A DNA stretch of 64,000 nt from an uncultured Acidimicrobiales bacterium (GTDB lineage: Bacteria; Actinomycetota; Acidimicrobiia; Acidimicrobiales; SHLQ01): the NCBI GenBank assembly GCA_938038785.1, contig CALHTB010000008.1:1-64000 (forward strand), read 5' to 3'. Of this stretch, positions 48,731 to 58,154 are shown in pieces. The notes beneath the pieces were generated by a model. That model was not told the DNA's origin and ran no database searches. It saw only the letters and a list, made by a program, of their open reading frames with translations. The position numbers and the translations under genes were made by a program. The first letter of the stretch is position 1. Each line of letters starts with the position of its first letter.

Positions 48731-51574
48731 CTAGCCTTCGTAGGCGCTCATCGGCGGGCACGAACACTGCAGATTTCGATCGCCGAAACTGTTGTCGACC
48801 CTGGCAATTGCCGGCCAGAATTTTGTGCCTGTGAGCCACGGCGCAGGGTAGGCCGCGGATGCCCGCGAGTAGGGATGTGACCAGTCGTCGCTGGTGACCT
48901 CGGCGACGGTGTGCGGTGCGTTGACCAAGACATTGTCCTCCGGGTCGGCGTCCCCTTTTTCAACTGATCGGATCTCGTCGCGGATCGAGATGAGGGCATC
49001 GCAGAAGCGGTCGATCTCGGCGAGTGATTCGCTCTCGGTCGGCTCGATCATGAGGGTGCCAGCGACCGGCCACGACATGGTCGGAGCGTGGAAGCCATAG
49101 TCGATCAGGCGCTTTGCGATGTCTTCAGCATCGGCAATTTCCTTAACCCCGCGAATGTCGATGATGCACTCGTGGGCAACGTGTCCTTGTGCTCCCTTGT
49201 AGAGGACCGGGAAGTGTGGATCGAGACGTGCCGCAATGTAGTTGGCGTTCAAGATTGCGAGCCGGCTCGCATCAGCGAGACCGTCAGGCCCCATCATCGC
49301 GATGTAGGCGTAGCTGATCGGCAGAATCGCGGCCGACCCCCACGGCGCGGCGCTGACGATATAGCCATCGTCTTTCGAGGTGGCAGGGTTGCTGTTGGAG
49401 GTTGGCAGGTGCGCCTCCAGGTGGGGTGCGACACAGATCGGACCGACACCAGGGCCGCCTCCGCCGTGGGGGATGCAGAAGGTCTTGTGCAAGTTCAAGT
49501 GGCACACGTCAGCGCCGAAGTCTCCCGGCCGACTCAGGCCGACCTGAGCGTTCATGTTGGCGCCATCGAGGTACACCTGACCCCCGTCGGCGTGGATGAT
49601 CTCGCACACTCGCTCGATGGACTCCTCGAAGACACCGTGGGTTGATGGGTAGGTAACCATCAACGCTGCGAGCTCGGCTGAATGCTCGATCGCCTTGGCC
49701 TCCAAGTCAGCAACATCGATGTTGCCATCGCTGTCGGTTCCAACAGCGACGACGGTCATCCCGGCCATCACCGCCGATGCCGGATTTGTGCCGTGCGCCG
49801 AGTCGGGAATTAGGCAGATACGGCGGCCATCGTCTCCGTTGGCTGCATGAAAGGAGGCAATGGTGAGCAGACCGGCGTATTCGCCTTGTGATCCGGCATT
49901 GGGCTGAAGCGAAGTAGCAGTGAAGCCGGTGATCTCGGCGAGCCAGGCTTCTAGTCGACGGGTGAGCTCGGCATACCCCTGTTGCTGGTCGAGCGGGGCA
50001 TAGGGATGGATGCGCGCGAAACCCTCCCAGGTAACTGGGATCATCTCGGTCGTCGCGTTGAGTTTCATCGTGCACGAGCCAAGCGGGATCATCGAGTGCG
50101 CAAGCGACAGGTCCTTGTTTCGCAAGCTCGTGATGTAGCGCAACATCTCGGTTTCGCTGTGGTGGCTGTTGAAGACCGGGTGGGTCATGAACGGGCTTGT
50201 GCGGGCGAACGCTTGGGCAACCTGGCCACCAGCGTTGGTGGCCGGGTCGTTCCCGAAGAGCGCATTGGTGAGCGCGGCGAGGTCGACATGGCTGATTGTC
50301 TCGTCCATGGCCACGCCAACCGAGCCGTCTTCGTAGGTGCGCAGGTTGAACCCAGCAGCGCGGGCCAACTCGGGCAAGGTTGCGAGGTCGGGCCCGCCGA
50401 CAAGTGTGACGGTGTCGAAGAACGCTTCGGACTGCAGCTCGTAGCCTGCCGCGATTGCGGTTGAGGCAAATTGAGAAGCTCGTTCGTGGATGCCCATCGC
50501 AATGCTGCGAATGCCACGCGGTCCGTGGTACACCCCGTACATCGATGCCATCACTGCGAGGAGAACCTGCGCCGTGCAGATGTTCGACGTGGCCGAGTCG
50601 CGGCGGATGTGTTGCTCGCGGGTTTGCAGCGCCATGCGAAGAGCGGGAGCACCGTGGCGGTCCTTGGAAACCGAAATCAGACGCCCAGGGAGGCTTCGGG
50701 CGTTTGCCTCGGCGGTCGCAAGAAACGCTGCGTGCGGTCCGCCAGCGCCCAGGGGTACACCAAAGCGTTGTGATGAGCCGACGACGATGTCGGCGCCCCA
50801 TTCGCCCGGAGGTGTGAGGAGCGCGCACGCCATCAAATCGGTGGCCGCAATCACGTATGCGCCAGCCTCGTGAGCTTTGTCGGCGAGGCTCTGGTAGCTG
50901 TCGACCGAGCCGCGGGTGTCGGGGTATTGCACCAGCACCCCGAACACGTCGTCGTCGAAGGTGGCAGCGTCGGCGTCGCCAACCACAAGGTTGATGCCCA
51001 GCGGGACCGCTCGTGTTCGAACGACGTCGAGAGTTTGCGGGTGGCAACGGTCAGACACAACAAAGGTGCTGGCGGTGCTCTTGCGTCCCTTCATTCGTCG
51101 CGCCATCGTCATTGCCTCGGCAGCGGCGGTGGCCTCGTCGAGCAGTGATGCGTTGCTCATCTCCATGCCGGTGAGGTCTGCCACCATGGTCTGGAAGTTG
51201 AGGAGCGCCTCGAGACGGCCTTGGGCGATTTCGGCCTGGTACGGCGTGTAGGCGGTATACCACCCCGGGTCTTCCAGCACGTTTCGCAAGATGACCGTCG
51301 GAGTGAGCGTGTCGTAATACCCCTGCCCAATGAGCGACCGCAGCACCGTGTTCTGTTCGGCGAGACCCCGCAAATCGGCGAGCGTCTCGACTTCGCTCAT
51401 TGCTTGGGGAAGATCGAGCAAGCCATCGAACGCAATGTTCTCGGGCACGGTCTCGGTGATGAGCTGTTCGAGGGTGGCCACCCCAACGGTCGCCAGCATC
51501 TTTTCCTGTGCGTGATCATCGGGCCCGTTGTGCCTGTCGACGAACTCTCGGTGTGTGTGGTTGTCGGTGTCCAT
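48731..51574 (-). CDS. gcvP: Glycine dehydrogenase (decarboxylating), P protein
   Basis: Full-length, 947 residues, the single-chain P protein. N-half blocks: [52 protein letters not shown], and [21 protein letters not shown]-half: [32 protein letters not shown] and the PLP lysine in [20 protein letters not shown] (about residue 695). It decarboxylates glycine and loads aminomethyl onto lipoyl-GcvH. It follows gcvT by 65 bp under the same glycine riboswitch. gcvH is not in the window. Confidence 0.95.
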   Translation of the reverse strand: MDTDNHTHREFVDRHNGPDDHAQEKMLATVGVATLEQLITETVPENIAFDGLLDLPQAMSEVETLADLRGLAEQNTVLRSLIGQGYYDTLTPTVILRNVLEDPGWYTAYTPYQAEIAQGRLEALLNFQTMVADLTGMEMSNASLLDEATAAAEAMTMARRMKGRKSTASTFVVSDRCHPQTLDVVRTRAVPLGINLVVGDADAATFDDDVFGVLVQYPDTRGSVDSYQSLADKAHEAGAYVIAATDLMACALLTPPGEWGADIVVGSSQRFGVPLGAGGPHAAFLATAEANARSLPGRLISVSKDRHGAPALRMALQTREQHIRRDSATSNICTAQVLLAVMASMYGVYHGPRGIRSIAMGIHERASQFASTAIAAGYELQSEAFFDTVTLVGGPDLATLPELARAAGFNLRTYEDGSVGVAMDETISHVDLAALTNALFGNDPATNAGGQVAQAFARTSPFMTHPVFNSHHSETEMLRYITSLRNKDLSLAHSMIPLGSCTMKLNATTEMIPVTWEGFARIHPYAPLDQQQGYAELTRRLEAWLAEITGFTATSLQPNAGSQGEYAGLLTIASFHAANGDDGRRICLIPDSAHGTNPASAVMAGMTVVAVGTDSDGNIDVADLEAKAIEHSAELAALMVTYPSTHGVFEESIERVCEIIHADGGQVYLDGANMNAQVGLSRPGDFGADVCHLNLHKTFCIPHGGGGPGVGPICVAPHLEAHLPTSNSNPATSKDDGYIVSAAPWGSAAILPISYAYIAMMGPDGLADASRLAILNANYIAARLDPHFPVLYKGAQGHVAHECIIDIRGVKEIADAEDIAKRLIDYGFHAPTMSWPVAGTLMIEPTESESLAEIDRFCDALISIRDEIRSVEKGDADPEDNVLVNAPHTVAEVTSDDWSHPYSRASAAYPAPWLTGTKFWPAIARVDNSFGDRNLQCSCPPMSAYEG

Positions 51575-51639
51575 GGAGGTCTTTCAGAGTCGGGTAGGTA
51601 TGTGGTCGGGTGGGTTGAGGTGGTGTTAGACGGAGATCG

Positions 51640-52752
51640 TTAGGGGCGGTAGAGCGGTCGTTTCGCGACGACGGCGCTCTTGGCCTTGCCTCGAATGTCG
51701 ATGGCGAGTTTGGTGCCGACTGCGCCGTGGGAGCGGGGGAGAAGGGCGTTGCATGCAAAGACGTCGGCGGTAGGGGCGAACATGCCGCTAACGACATCGG
51801 CCAGAGCGTTGCCGTCGCCGTCGATCACCGTCGAACCTTCTCGGGGAACACCCTTGTCGACCATGGTCAGTGTCTCGAGCCGTCTGGTGATTCCGGCTTC
51901 GGCGATCGAGCGAAGCGCTGTTGCGCCGATGAAGTCCTTCTCGTTTCCGGCGTCGTCGGTGAAGTCGACCGCCCAGCTGAGGCGGGCCTCGAGCGGGTTG
52001 ATGTTGCGGCTGAGTTCGTGGCCGTAGAGGGGGTATCCGGGCTCGAATCGAAGGCTGTCACGCGCCCCAAGCCCGATTGGCTTGGCATCGATGTTTAGCT
52101 CGAGGGCGAGGTCGAAGAGCCCGGCCCACACGTCGAGCACTCCACCATCGATGTACAGCTCGACCCCATCCTCGCCCGTGTAGCCCGTCCGGCCAACGAG
52201 TGCAGTGGCTCCGAACAGTTCGATGGGGCGAGACGTGAAACGCTCCACGTCGGCCACGCCCGGCGACGCCGCGTTAACGAGCTCGACCGCGCGGGGGCCT
52301 TGGATAGCGATCATCTCCAACGCGTCGGAACGGTCGGTGACCTCGACGTCGTGGCCATTGGTGTGCTCGAGAATCCAGGCGAGGTCGATTTGCCGGTTGG
52401 CGGCGTTGACGACCACGAGCATGGTCGACTCACCAGTGCGATACACGATGACGTCATCGATGACCCCACCATCTTCGGCACAGAGCAAGCCGTACTTTGC
52501 ATGCCCGACAGGCAGGACGGTCATGTCGGAGGTGACCAGGGAGTCGGTTGCGGCGACGGCCGCTGCACCGGTGATCTCGATCTGGCCCATGTGGTCGATG
52601 TCGAAAAGCCCAACCGAGGTACGGGTGGCGTGGTGCTCATCGATCGCACTCTCATAGAAGACGGGAAGTTCCCATCCAGCGAAGTCAACCATTCGGCCAC
52701 CGTGGTCGGTGTGCCAATCGAACAGCGCTGTTCGTTGCAAGAGTTGGGTCAT
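51640..52752 (-). CDS. gcvT: Aminomethyltransferase, glycine cleavage T protein
   Basis: A 370-residue T protein: LLQRTALFDWHTDHGGRMVD, FAGWELPVFYESAIDEHHAT, FDIDHMGQIEITG, YTGEDGVELYI, and a C-terminal GTKLAIDIRGKAKSAVV. It transfers the methylene group to tetrahydrofolate and releases ammonia. ATG at 52752 begins 19 nt after the T-rich end of the riboswitch terminator; a longer frame back to 52785 would run into that terminator. It is the first gene of gcvT-gcvP. Confidence 0.95.
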   Translation of the reverse strand: MTQLLQRTALFDWHTDHGGRMVDFAGWELPVFYESAIDEHHATRTSVGLFDIDHMGQIEITGAAAVAATDSLVTSDMTVLPVGHAKYGLLCAEDGGVIDDVIVYRTGESTMLVVVNAANRQIDLAWILEHTNGHDVEVTDRSDALEMIAIQGPRAVELVNAASPGVADVERFTSRPIELFGATALVGRTGYTGEDGVELYIDGGVLDVWAGLFDLALELNIDAKPIGLGARDSLRFEPGYPLYGHELSRNINPLEARLSWAVDFTDDAGNEKDFIGATALRSIAEAGITRRLETLTMVDKGVPREGSTVIDGDGNALADVVSGMFAPTADVFACNALLPRSHGAVGTKLAIDIRGKAKSAVVAKRPLYRP

Positions 52753-52770
52753 GATCAGGTCCAGTCGGGG

Positions 52771-52808
52771 TAAAACGCACAACACGCAAGGCGGTTGCCT
52801 TGCGTGTG
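52771..52808 (-). terminator. Riboswitch expression-platform terminator
   Basis: On the minus strand CACGCAAGGC and GCCTTGCGTG form a perfect 10-bp stem around AACC, followed by a TTGTGCGTTTTA tail, between the second glycine aptamer and gcvT. Glycine binding would be expected to prevent this hairpin and allow transcription, as in other gcvT-linked switches. Confidence 0.8.
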
Positions 52809-52810
52809 AC

Positions 52811-52975
52811 CCTGTCTGTGAACCTGAGAGATTGAAGCCCCGTCGGTGCGAATCAGATGATTCGGCTCTCCAGAGATGCCACCGAGGCGATCCTTTTGCC
52901 TGAGAGTTTCGCTTTGGAACCTGGCGGGTTCGTCAGCTTGCACCTTCGGCGGTCGAATTCACGACGCTCTCTCAC
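52811..52975 (-). promoter_or_regulatory. Tandem glycine riboswitch
   Basis: Two consecutive aptamer cores are readable on the minus strand. First: GAGAGCG, then CGCCGAAGGTGCAA, then ACTCTCAGGCAAAAGGATCG. Second: TCTGGAGAGCCG, then CACCGACGGGGC, then AATCTCTCAGG. These are the conserved GAGAG / CCGAnGGnGCAA / CTCAGGnAAAAGGA blocks of glycine aptamers in the usual tandem order. It lies directly ahead of gcvT. The second aptamer's distal AAAAGGA is less well conserved. Confidence 0.92.
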
Positions 52976-53102
52976 TTCGGTTGATGGCGATATGAAGTTG
53001 TGCTGACACCGTACCCGCATTGGCGCTGCGTGACCAGGACCAAGCCTCACAGCGCAACCGGCGCTATCTTGGCGGAACTGACCTCTAGCTCAGGGAGCTT
53101 TC

Positions 53103-54560
53103 ATGTCTGATACCTTGACCGACCGCCGGAACTTCTACATCAACGGAGAGTGGGTGGCCCCAGCGGTTGCCAACGACTTCGAAGTTGTTGATCCATCCAC
53201 CGAAGAAGCAACGGCGGTCATTTCGCTCGGTGGCGAAGCTGACACCAACGCAGCTGTAGCTGCAGCCAAGGCGGCGTTCCCTGCATGGTCGATGCGTCCT
53301 GTAGCTGAACGCATTGAGATGCTCGAGAACCTGCTCGAGATCTACAAGGCTCGTAGCGGCGAGATGGCCGAAGCCATCTCGACCGAAATGGGCGCCCCGA
53401 TGGCACTGGCGTCGACCTCTCAGGTCGGAGCAGGCGCTGGCCACATCAAGAGCATCATTCGTGCGCTCAAGGAGTTCGAGTTCGAACGGCCGCTCGGCGA
53501 CCATGCTCCAGACAACGCAATCCTCTACGAAGCAGTGGGCGTGTGCGCGCTGATCACACCGTGGAACTGGCCGATGAACCAGGTGACCCTCAAGGTGGTC
53601 CCGGCTCTCGGCGTTGGTTGCACCATGGTGCTCAAGCCCAGCGAGATCGCTCCGCTCAGCTCGGCGTTGTTCGCCGAGATGGTGCACGAGGCCGGGTTCC
53701 CTCCGGGCGTGTTCAACATGGTCAACGGCGATGGCCTCGGCGTCGGAACCCAGCTTTCTGGCCATGCCGATGTCGACATGGTGTCGTTCACCGGTTCAAC
53801 TCGCGCAGGTGTCGCCATCACAAAGAACGCAGCTGACTCGGTGAAGCGGGTAGCCCTCGAGCTCGGCGGTAAGGGCGCAAACATCGTGTTTGCCGACGCT
53901 GACGAGAAGGCTGTGGTTCGCGGCGTGCGTCACTGCTTCAGCAACTCGGGTCAGTCGTGCAACGCCCCGACTCGCATGCTGGTCGAGCGTTCGATCTACG
54001 ACCAGGCCGTGGCGACGGCTCAGGAAGTGGCCGAGAAGACCTCGGTGGACATCGCAAGCAAAGAAGGCCGCCACATCGGCCCGGTGGTCAGCGAAGTGCA
54101 GTGGAACAAGATCCAAGACCTCATCGCCAAGGGTGAAGAAGAGGGCGCTCGTATGGTCGCTGGTGGCACTGGACGCCCCGAAGGGTTCGACAAGGGCTAT
54201 TTCGTGAAGCCAACCGTATTTGTCGATGTCGACCCGGACATGACTATCGCTCGTGAAGAGATCTTCGGCCCGGTGCTGTCGATCACTCCGTTCGATACCG
54301 AAGAGGAAGCGATCGCTATCGCCAACGACACCCCGTACGGGCTCACGAACTACGTGCAGACCACCGACAACGACAAGGCCCGCCGAGTCGCCCGTCAGCT
54401 TCGCTCGGGCATGGTCGAGATGAACGGCTTGTCCCGCGGTGCTGGTGCACCCTTTGGCGGCTATGGCCAAAGCGGTAACGGCCGTGAGGGCGGCGAATGG
54501 GGAATTGAAGAGTTCCTCGAGGTCAAAGCCATCTCCGGGTGGAACGCTCCAGCTGAGTAA
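53103..54560 (+). CDS. Aldehyde dehydrogenase family protein
   Basis: A 485-residue NAD(P)-dependent aldehyde dehydrogenase. Motifs: ALITPWNWPMNQVTLKVVPA, VSFTGSTRAGVAITKNAA, general-base Glu in LELGGKGANIVF, catalytic Cys287 in NSGQSCNAPTRMLVERSI, and EEIFGPVLSITPF. The substrate is unclear; many similar proteins are annotated as betaine-aldehyde or succinate-semialdehyde dehydrogenases. A link to ectoine catabolism (DoeC) is possible but the gene is 43 kb away. AGGGAG precedes the ATG. The class V aminotransferase begins 6 bp after the stop. Confidence 0.9.
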   Translation: MSDTLTDRRNFYINGEWVAPAVANDFEVVDPSTEEATAVISLGGEADTNAAVAAAKAAFPAWSMRPVAERIEMLENLLEIYKARSGEMAEAISTEMGAPMALASTSQVGAGAGHIKSIIRALKEFEFERPLGDHAPDNAILYEAVGVCALITPWNWPMNQVTLKVVPALGVGCTMVLKPSEIAPLSSALFAEMVHEAGFPPGVFNMVNGDGLGVGTQLSGHADVDMVSFTGSTRAGVAITKNAADSVKRVALELGGKGANIVFADADEKAVVRGVRHCFSNSGQSCNAPTRMLVERSIYDQAVATAQEVAEKTSVDIASKEGRHIGPVVSEVQWNKIQDLIAKGEEEGARMVAGGTGRPEGFDKGYFVKPTVFVDVDPDMTIAREEIFGPVLSITPFDTEEEAIAIANDTPYGLTNYVQTTDNDKARRVARQLRSGMVEMNGLSRGAGAPFGGYGQSGNGREGGEWGIEEFLEVKAISGWNAPAE

Positions 54561-54566
54561 CCGCCC

Positions 54567-55727
54567 GTGGCCACCTGGTCTCTCGACCCGAACGTCATCC
54601 ATCTGAACCACGGATCGTTCGGTGCATGCCCCAACGAGGTTCTCGATGTGCAGGCCGGGTTGCGTTCTGAGCTAGAGCGCAACCCAGTCGCCTTCATGTT
54701 GCACACCTATCAGCCGTTGCTAGAGCAAAATCGCGCTGCGGTGGCGTCGTTTGTTGGCGCTGACGCTGACGGCCTTGTGTTCGTGCCAAACGCTACGTAC
54801 GGCGTGAACTCGGTCCTGCGTTCCCTCGAGGGGCAGCTCCCGAATGGTGGAGAGATTCTGGTCACCAACCAGACGTACAACGCCTGTGTGAACGCAGCGA
54901 CCGTTGCCGCTGAACGCATAGGCGGCTCTGTCGTGGTCGTCGATGTTCCGTTCCCTTTGGCCTCTCCGGCCGACGTCGTCGACGCGGTTCTCAGCGCGGT
55001 AACCGACCGAACTGTGCTCGTTATGCTCGATCATGTCACCTCGCCAACGGGCGTGGTTTGGCCAGTGCGCGATATCACCGCCGTTCTCGAGCCAGATATC
55101 CCGGTGCTGATCGACGGTGCTCACGCTCCGGGAATGATCGAGCTCGACCTGGCCGACATCGGCGCCTCGTTCTACACCGCGAACTGTCACAAGTGGATCT
55201 GTTCGCCCAAAGGTGCGGCGTTCCTCCATGTCGCCGAGCATCACCGTGAACACATGCATGCTGCCGTGGTGAGTCACGGCTACAACGACGGCTGGCCCGA
55301 GAGCGGAAGCCGCTTCCACGCACAATTCGATTGGACGGGCACCGACGACCCTACGGCTCGCTTGTCGGTCGCCGCCGCGATCGAGGTTATGGGGCAACAC
55401 CGAGCTAACGGTTGGGACGGTGTACGACAGTCGAATCACGAACTGGTGCTTGCTGGCAGGGACATTGTGGCAAAGGCCTTGGGTGTCGAGACTCCCGTGC
55501 CCAACGACATGATCGGTTCGATTGCAGCGTTACAACTCCCGCCGCCCGAAGCTGTCAGTGACAGCATCTTCGATGAACTCATGAACGAACTTCACCACAC
55601 GTGGAAGATCGAGGTCCCAGTGTTCACCTGGCCACATGCACCCCACCGGGTGATTCGAGTTTCGGCCCAGCAGTACAACGAGCTTGGCCACTACGAACGC
55701 TTGGCCGAGGCGCTGACTGCCACCTGA
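54567..55727 (+). CDS. Class V aminotransferase-like PLP enzyme (isopenicillin-N-epimerase-like)
   Basis: A 386-residue fold-type I PLP enzyme. It has VIHLNHGSFGACPNEVLDVQ at the start, VNSVLRSLEGQLPNGGEIL, VLMLDHVTSPTGVVWPVRDI, VLIDGAHAPGMIELDLADIG, and the PLP lysine in ANCHKWICSPKGAAFL (about residue 208). The pattern matches the CefD/ergothioneine-type class V group; epimerase, lyase and desulfurase activities are all known in it. GTG 54567 lies 6 bp after the aldehyde dehydrogenase, so they may be an operon. Confidence 0.88.
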   Translation: MATWSLDPNVIHLNHGSFGACPNEVLDVQAGLRSELERNPVAFMLHTYQPLLEQNRAAVASFVGADADGLVFVPNATYGVNSVLRSLEGQLPNGGEILVTNQTYNACVNAATVAAERIGGSVVVVDVPFPLASPADVVDAVLSAVTDRTVLVMLDHVTSPTGVVWPVRDITAVLEPDIPVLIDGAHAPGMIELDLADIGASFYTANCHKWICSPKGAAFLHVAEHHREHMHAAVVSHGYNDGWPESGSRFHAQFDWTGTDDPTARLSVAAAIEVMGQHRANGWDGVRQSNHELVLAGRDIVAKALGVETPVPNDMIGSIAALQLPPPEAVSDSIFDELMNELHHTWKIEVPVFTWPHAPHRVIRVSAQQYNELGHYERLAEALTAT

Positions 55728-55745
55728 GTTCGGCCATGATGGGGT

Positions 55746-56693
55746 ATGGCCAACGACGCAGTCTCCAACCACCCAGCCTTCGACAATCGGGTTAGCCGCG
55801 ACCTCGGGGTGCCCATACCCATCGTCCAGGCCCCGATGGGTTGGATTGCGCGCAGCCAACTCGCCTCGGCCGTTTCGCGGACCGGAGCATGCGGAATCAT
55901 CGAAACCTCCTCGGGTGAGCTCGATGCCGTCAAGGCCGAGATCCAAACAATGCGGGGCCTCGACCTGACCTTTGGCGTGAACATTGCTCAGGCGTTCGTC
56001 CGCGATCCGTCGATTGCCGAGTTCGTAATCGAGCAGGGCGTCAAGTTCGTGACCACCTCTGCGGGGTCGCCAACCAAATACACCGGTGTGCTCAAGGAGG
56101 CAGGCCTAACCGTCTACCACGTGGTTCCGACGCTGGCAGCGGCCAAAAAGGCAGTCGACGCCGGTGTGGATGGCCTCGTCGTCGAAGGTGGGGAAGGGGG
56201 CGGCTTCAAGAGCCCGACCCCAGTGTCCACCATGGTGTTGCTGCCGCTTGTGCGTGACGCAGTCGATGTACCTATCATCGCCGCGGGCGGCATCACGTGT
56301 GGTCGGACGATGGCCGCGGCGTTCGCGCTTGGCGCCGAGGGCGTGCAGATGGGAACCCGGATGGTGTCAGCGGCCGAGTCGCCGGTTCACGACAATTGGA
56401 AGAACGCGATCATCGATGCGGCCGAGACCGACACGCTGTTCCTCAACCAGAAACACTCGCCGGCGTTGCGAGCTCTCCGAACCGAACGAAGCGAGCGTCT
56501 AGCCGATGTCGACGAGAACGTCTTTGGTGAGTTCGGCGACCCGCAAGCGCTGTACTTCGGCGGCGACATGAACGCCGCCATTGCCCTGAGCGGTCAGGTC
56601 GCGGGTCGAATCGACGCGATTTCCCCAGTGGCCGACATCATCAAAAACACGGTCGCCGAGTTCACAGAAACAGTGGCCGCCCTGAACGGCTAG
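55746..56693 (+). CDS. Nitronate monooxygenase/2-nitropropane dioxygenase-like FMN protein
   Basis: A 315-residue FMN TIM barrel. Blocks: DLGVPIPIVQAPMGWIARSQ, LTFGVNIAQAFVRD, VKFVTTSAGSPTKYTGVLKE, VVEGGEGGGFKSPTPVSTMV, PIIAAGGITCGRTMAAAFAL and GAEGVQMGTRMVSAAES. These mark the nitronate monooxygenase family, which also includes enoyl-ACP reductase II-like proteins. It detoxifies nitronates or oxidises a related substrate. It starts 18 bp after the aminotransferase and may be in the same operon. Confidence 0.88.
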   Translation: MANDAVSNHPAFDNRVSRDLGVPIPIVQAPMGWIARSQLASAVSRTGACGIIETSSGELDAVKAEIQTMRGLDLTFGVNIAQAFVRDPSIAEFVIEQGVKFVTTSAGSPTKYTGVLKEAGLTVYHVVPTLAAAKKAVDAGVDGLVVEGGEGGGFKSPTPVSTMVLLPLVRDAVDVPIIAAGGITCGRTMAAAFALGAEGVQMGTRMVSAAESPVHDNWKNAIIDAAETDTLFLNQKHSPALRALRTERSERLADVDENVFGEFGDPQALYFGGDMNAAIALSGQVAGRIDAISPVADIIKNTVAEFTETVAALNG

Positions 56694-56743
56694 TTGTACC
56701 GGCCTCGTTGCCCATCAACGTTGCCACGCAGACGCCGTGTGGC

Positions 56744-57851
56744 TTACGCGCTGACTAATGCTTCGCGGCGGTGGCGGGCTCGGTGGCATGGGGCGCAGCG
56801 GGGTTCGAGTTCGGTGGTGACGGTGTGCTGCGTCTGCTCATACGGCGGGTTGTGGTCGAGTTCGAGCAGGTCGGGGCCTTGGCAATCGACACACTCGTGG
56901 TTGTGGGCCTCGAGAACGACGCGTTTTTGGCGTGTTGTGGGGTGACGACGACGGTTTGAGGCATCGATCGGTTTGCCCTCGATGTCGTGCAACAACGCTC
57001 GGATAAATGACTGGTCAAGTCGCTTGCACACGGCATTGTTAGTGACCGGTGTGCCGTCGTCGAACGCGGTCCCGTCGCCACGCACATGGACCACGACCTC
57101 GGTGGTCAGCTCGATGTTCTTGCCCAGGAACAACAGGACGAACGCATCGGCCCGTTGCTGAGCAAGACACGGCATAAACGAACCGTCATCGTCTGCTGGT
57201 TGCCACTGTTGTTTCAGCTACCGAAGCTGTTCTCCCATCGTTGGACGCACCTAACTCGTCTATCGCTAGGTCTTCTTCGGCAAGCTCTTCAACTTCGCCA
57301 TCGACCGGGGTTGCGACCACCTTTTGGATGATCGTGTCCATCGCCGCTGCCACATACTTACCGATGTTGGCTGGCAACGCCGCCCGAATGATGACCATGC
57401 CATCAGCGTCGGTGTAGACGGTGACGCTCCGGTTCTCATGTTGACGTTGGTCGCGCTCGTCGTCGGTTTCATCGTCAGCGAGATATTTTGCGATCGCAGT
57501 CGTAAGCCGGTTGGCGGTGCGATTGTGGGCGAGCTCGAGAAGGTCTACCTCGTTTTCGCTGTCGGCCCACCGAGTGACAATTCGTGTCTTGGCATACGAC
57601 AACGTCTTCGTGGCGAACGCATCGTGGACAAGCGGAAGTTCGTCGAGGGCGTGACCAACCCGTATCCACTCCCGTGCGGTTGAATCATGGATGTCGAGCG
57701 CGTGGGCGATTGCCACCGCCGGACTTTTGAAGCCTTCGTGAAACCACTCGAGCGTGGTGTCGTAAGCGGCGGCGAGGCGAACGACTTTGTATTGGTTGGC
57801 GTTGAGCTCAACACCGAGGGAAGCGATCTGTTCAACAAGTGATGGGGCCAT
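56744..57851 (-). pseudogene. DUF222/HNH endonuclease-type gene, frameshifted
   Basis: The N-terminal DUF222-like part runs from ATG 57851 and ends at TGA 57186 (AIAHALDIHDSTAREWIRVG, NEVDLLELAHNRTANRLTTA, IRAALPANIGKYVAAAMDTI). The HNH part continues one frame on: DDGSFMPCLAQQRADAFV to the zinc/HNH block HNHECVDCQGPDLLELDHNP and CAPCHRARHRREALVSA, ending at 56744. The switch must lie between 57186 and 57220, where the frames overlap. The span is 1108 bp, 369 codons plus one base, so one extra base explains it. It could be a mutation, an assembly error, or less likely a +1 frameshift at CGA TGA C. Such genes are common and multicopy in Actinomycetota. Confidence 0.8.
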
Positions 57852-58150
57852 GGGCGTGTCCTGACAATCGGCGAAGCAACCCACCAGAAGGGTGGGCCGA
57901 ATCGGGTTCGTTTGTAAGGACAGCTGGAACGCTGCTTGCGCAGTTCCTAAGGACGAGCCGTCGATCCACCCACCGAAGCAAAGAACACCCCGACAACCCA
58001 AACACTACTGACCGACTATGACATCGAACTCGGGTTGTTAACGCCGCCGCCGGCGTTCGGCCCGCGTGGCCCGAACGCTCTCCCCGAAGGGGAAGTGATG
58101 GCTGTAACCGGAAGGGTCAAAATCGCGACGGAGTCGCTGACCCTGACGGG
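57852..58150. other. Non-coding gap upstream of the HNH gene
   Basis: About 299 bp with no convincing gene. It holds a GCGTTCGG/CCGAACGC inverted repeat and a CCCC-GAA-GGGG hairpin around 58050-58100, and the hairpin at the SulP stop. It probably contains the SulP terminator and the HNH gene's promoter. Confidence 0.4.
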
Positions 58151-58154
58151 TCAG
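58137..58154 (-). terminator. Hairpin at the SulP stop
   Basis: CTGACCC and GGGTCAG pair around TGAC, overlapping the SulP stop codon. It could end the SulP transcript; there is no T run. Confidence 0.45.

Noticed and set aside
49707-51047. 446-codon minus-strand frame within gcvP
   Set aside because: Another frame of the same strand encodes GcvP with all motifs; this one is Arg/His/Pro-rich, as expected of a shadow in high-GC DNA.
53103-54560. Aldehyde dehydrogenase as DoeC of the ectoine route
   Set aside because: It is about 43 kb from eutD/eutE, and the motifs are common to many aldehyde dehydrogenases.
57186-57188. TGA in the DUF222/HNH gene as a selenocysteine codon
   Set aside because: The HNH part continues in a different frame, no CxxU-type motif is present, and the codon has no matching Cys in the family.
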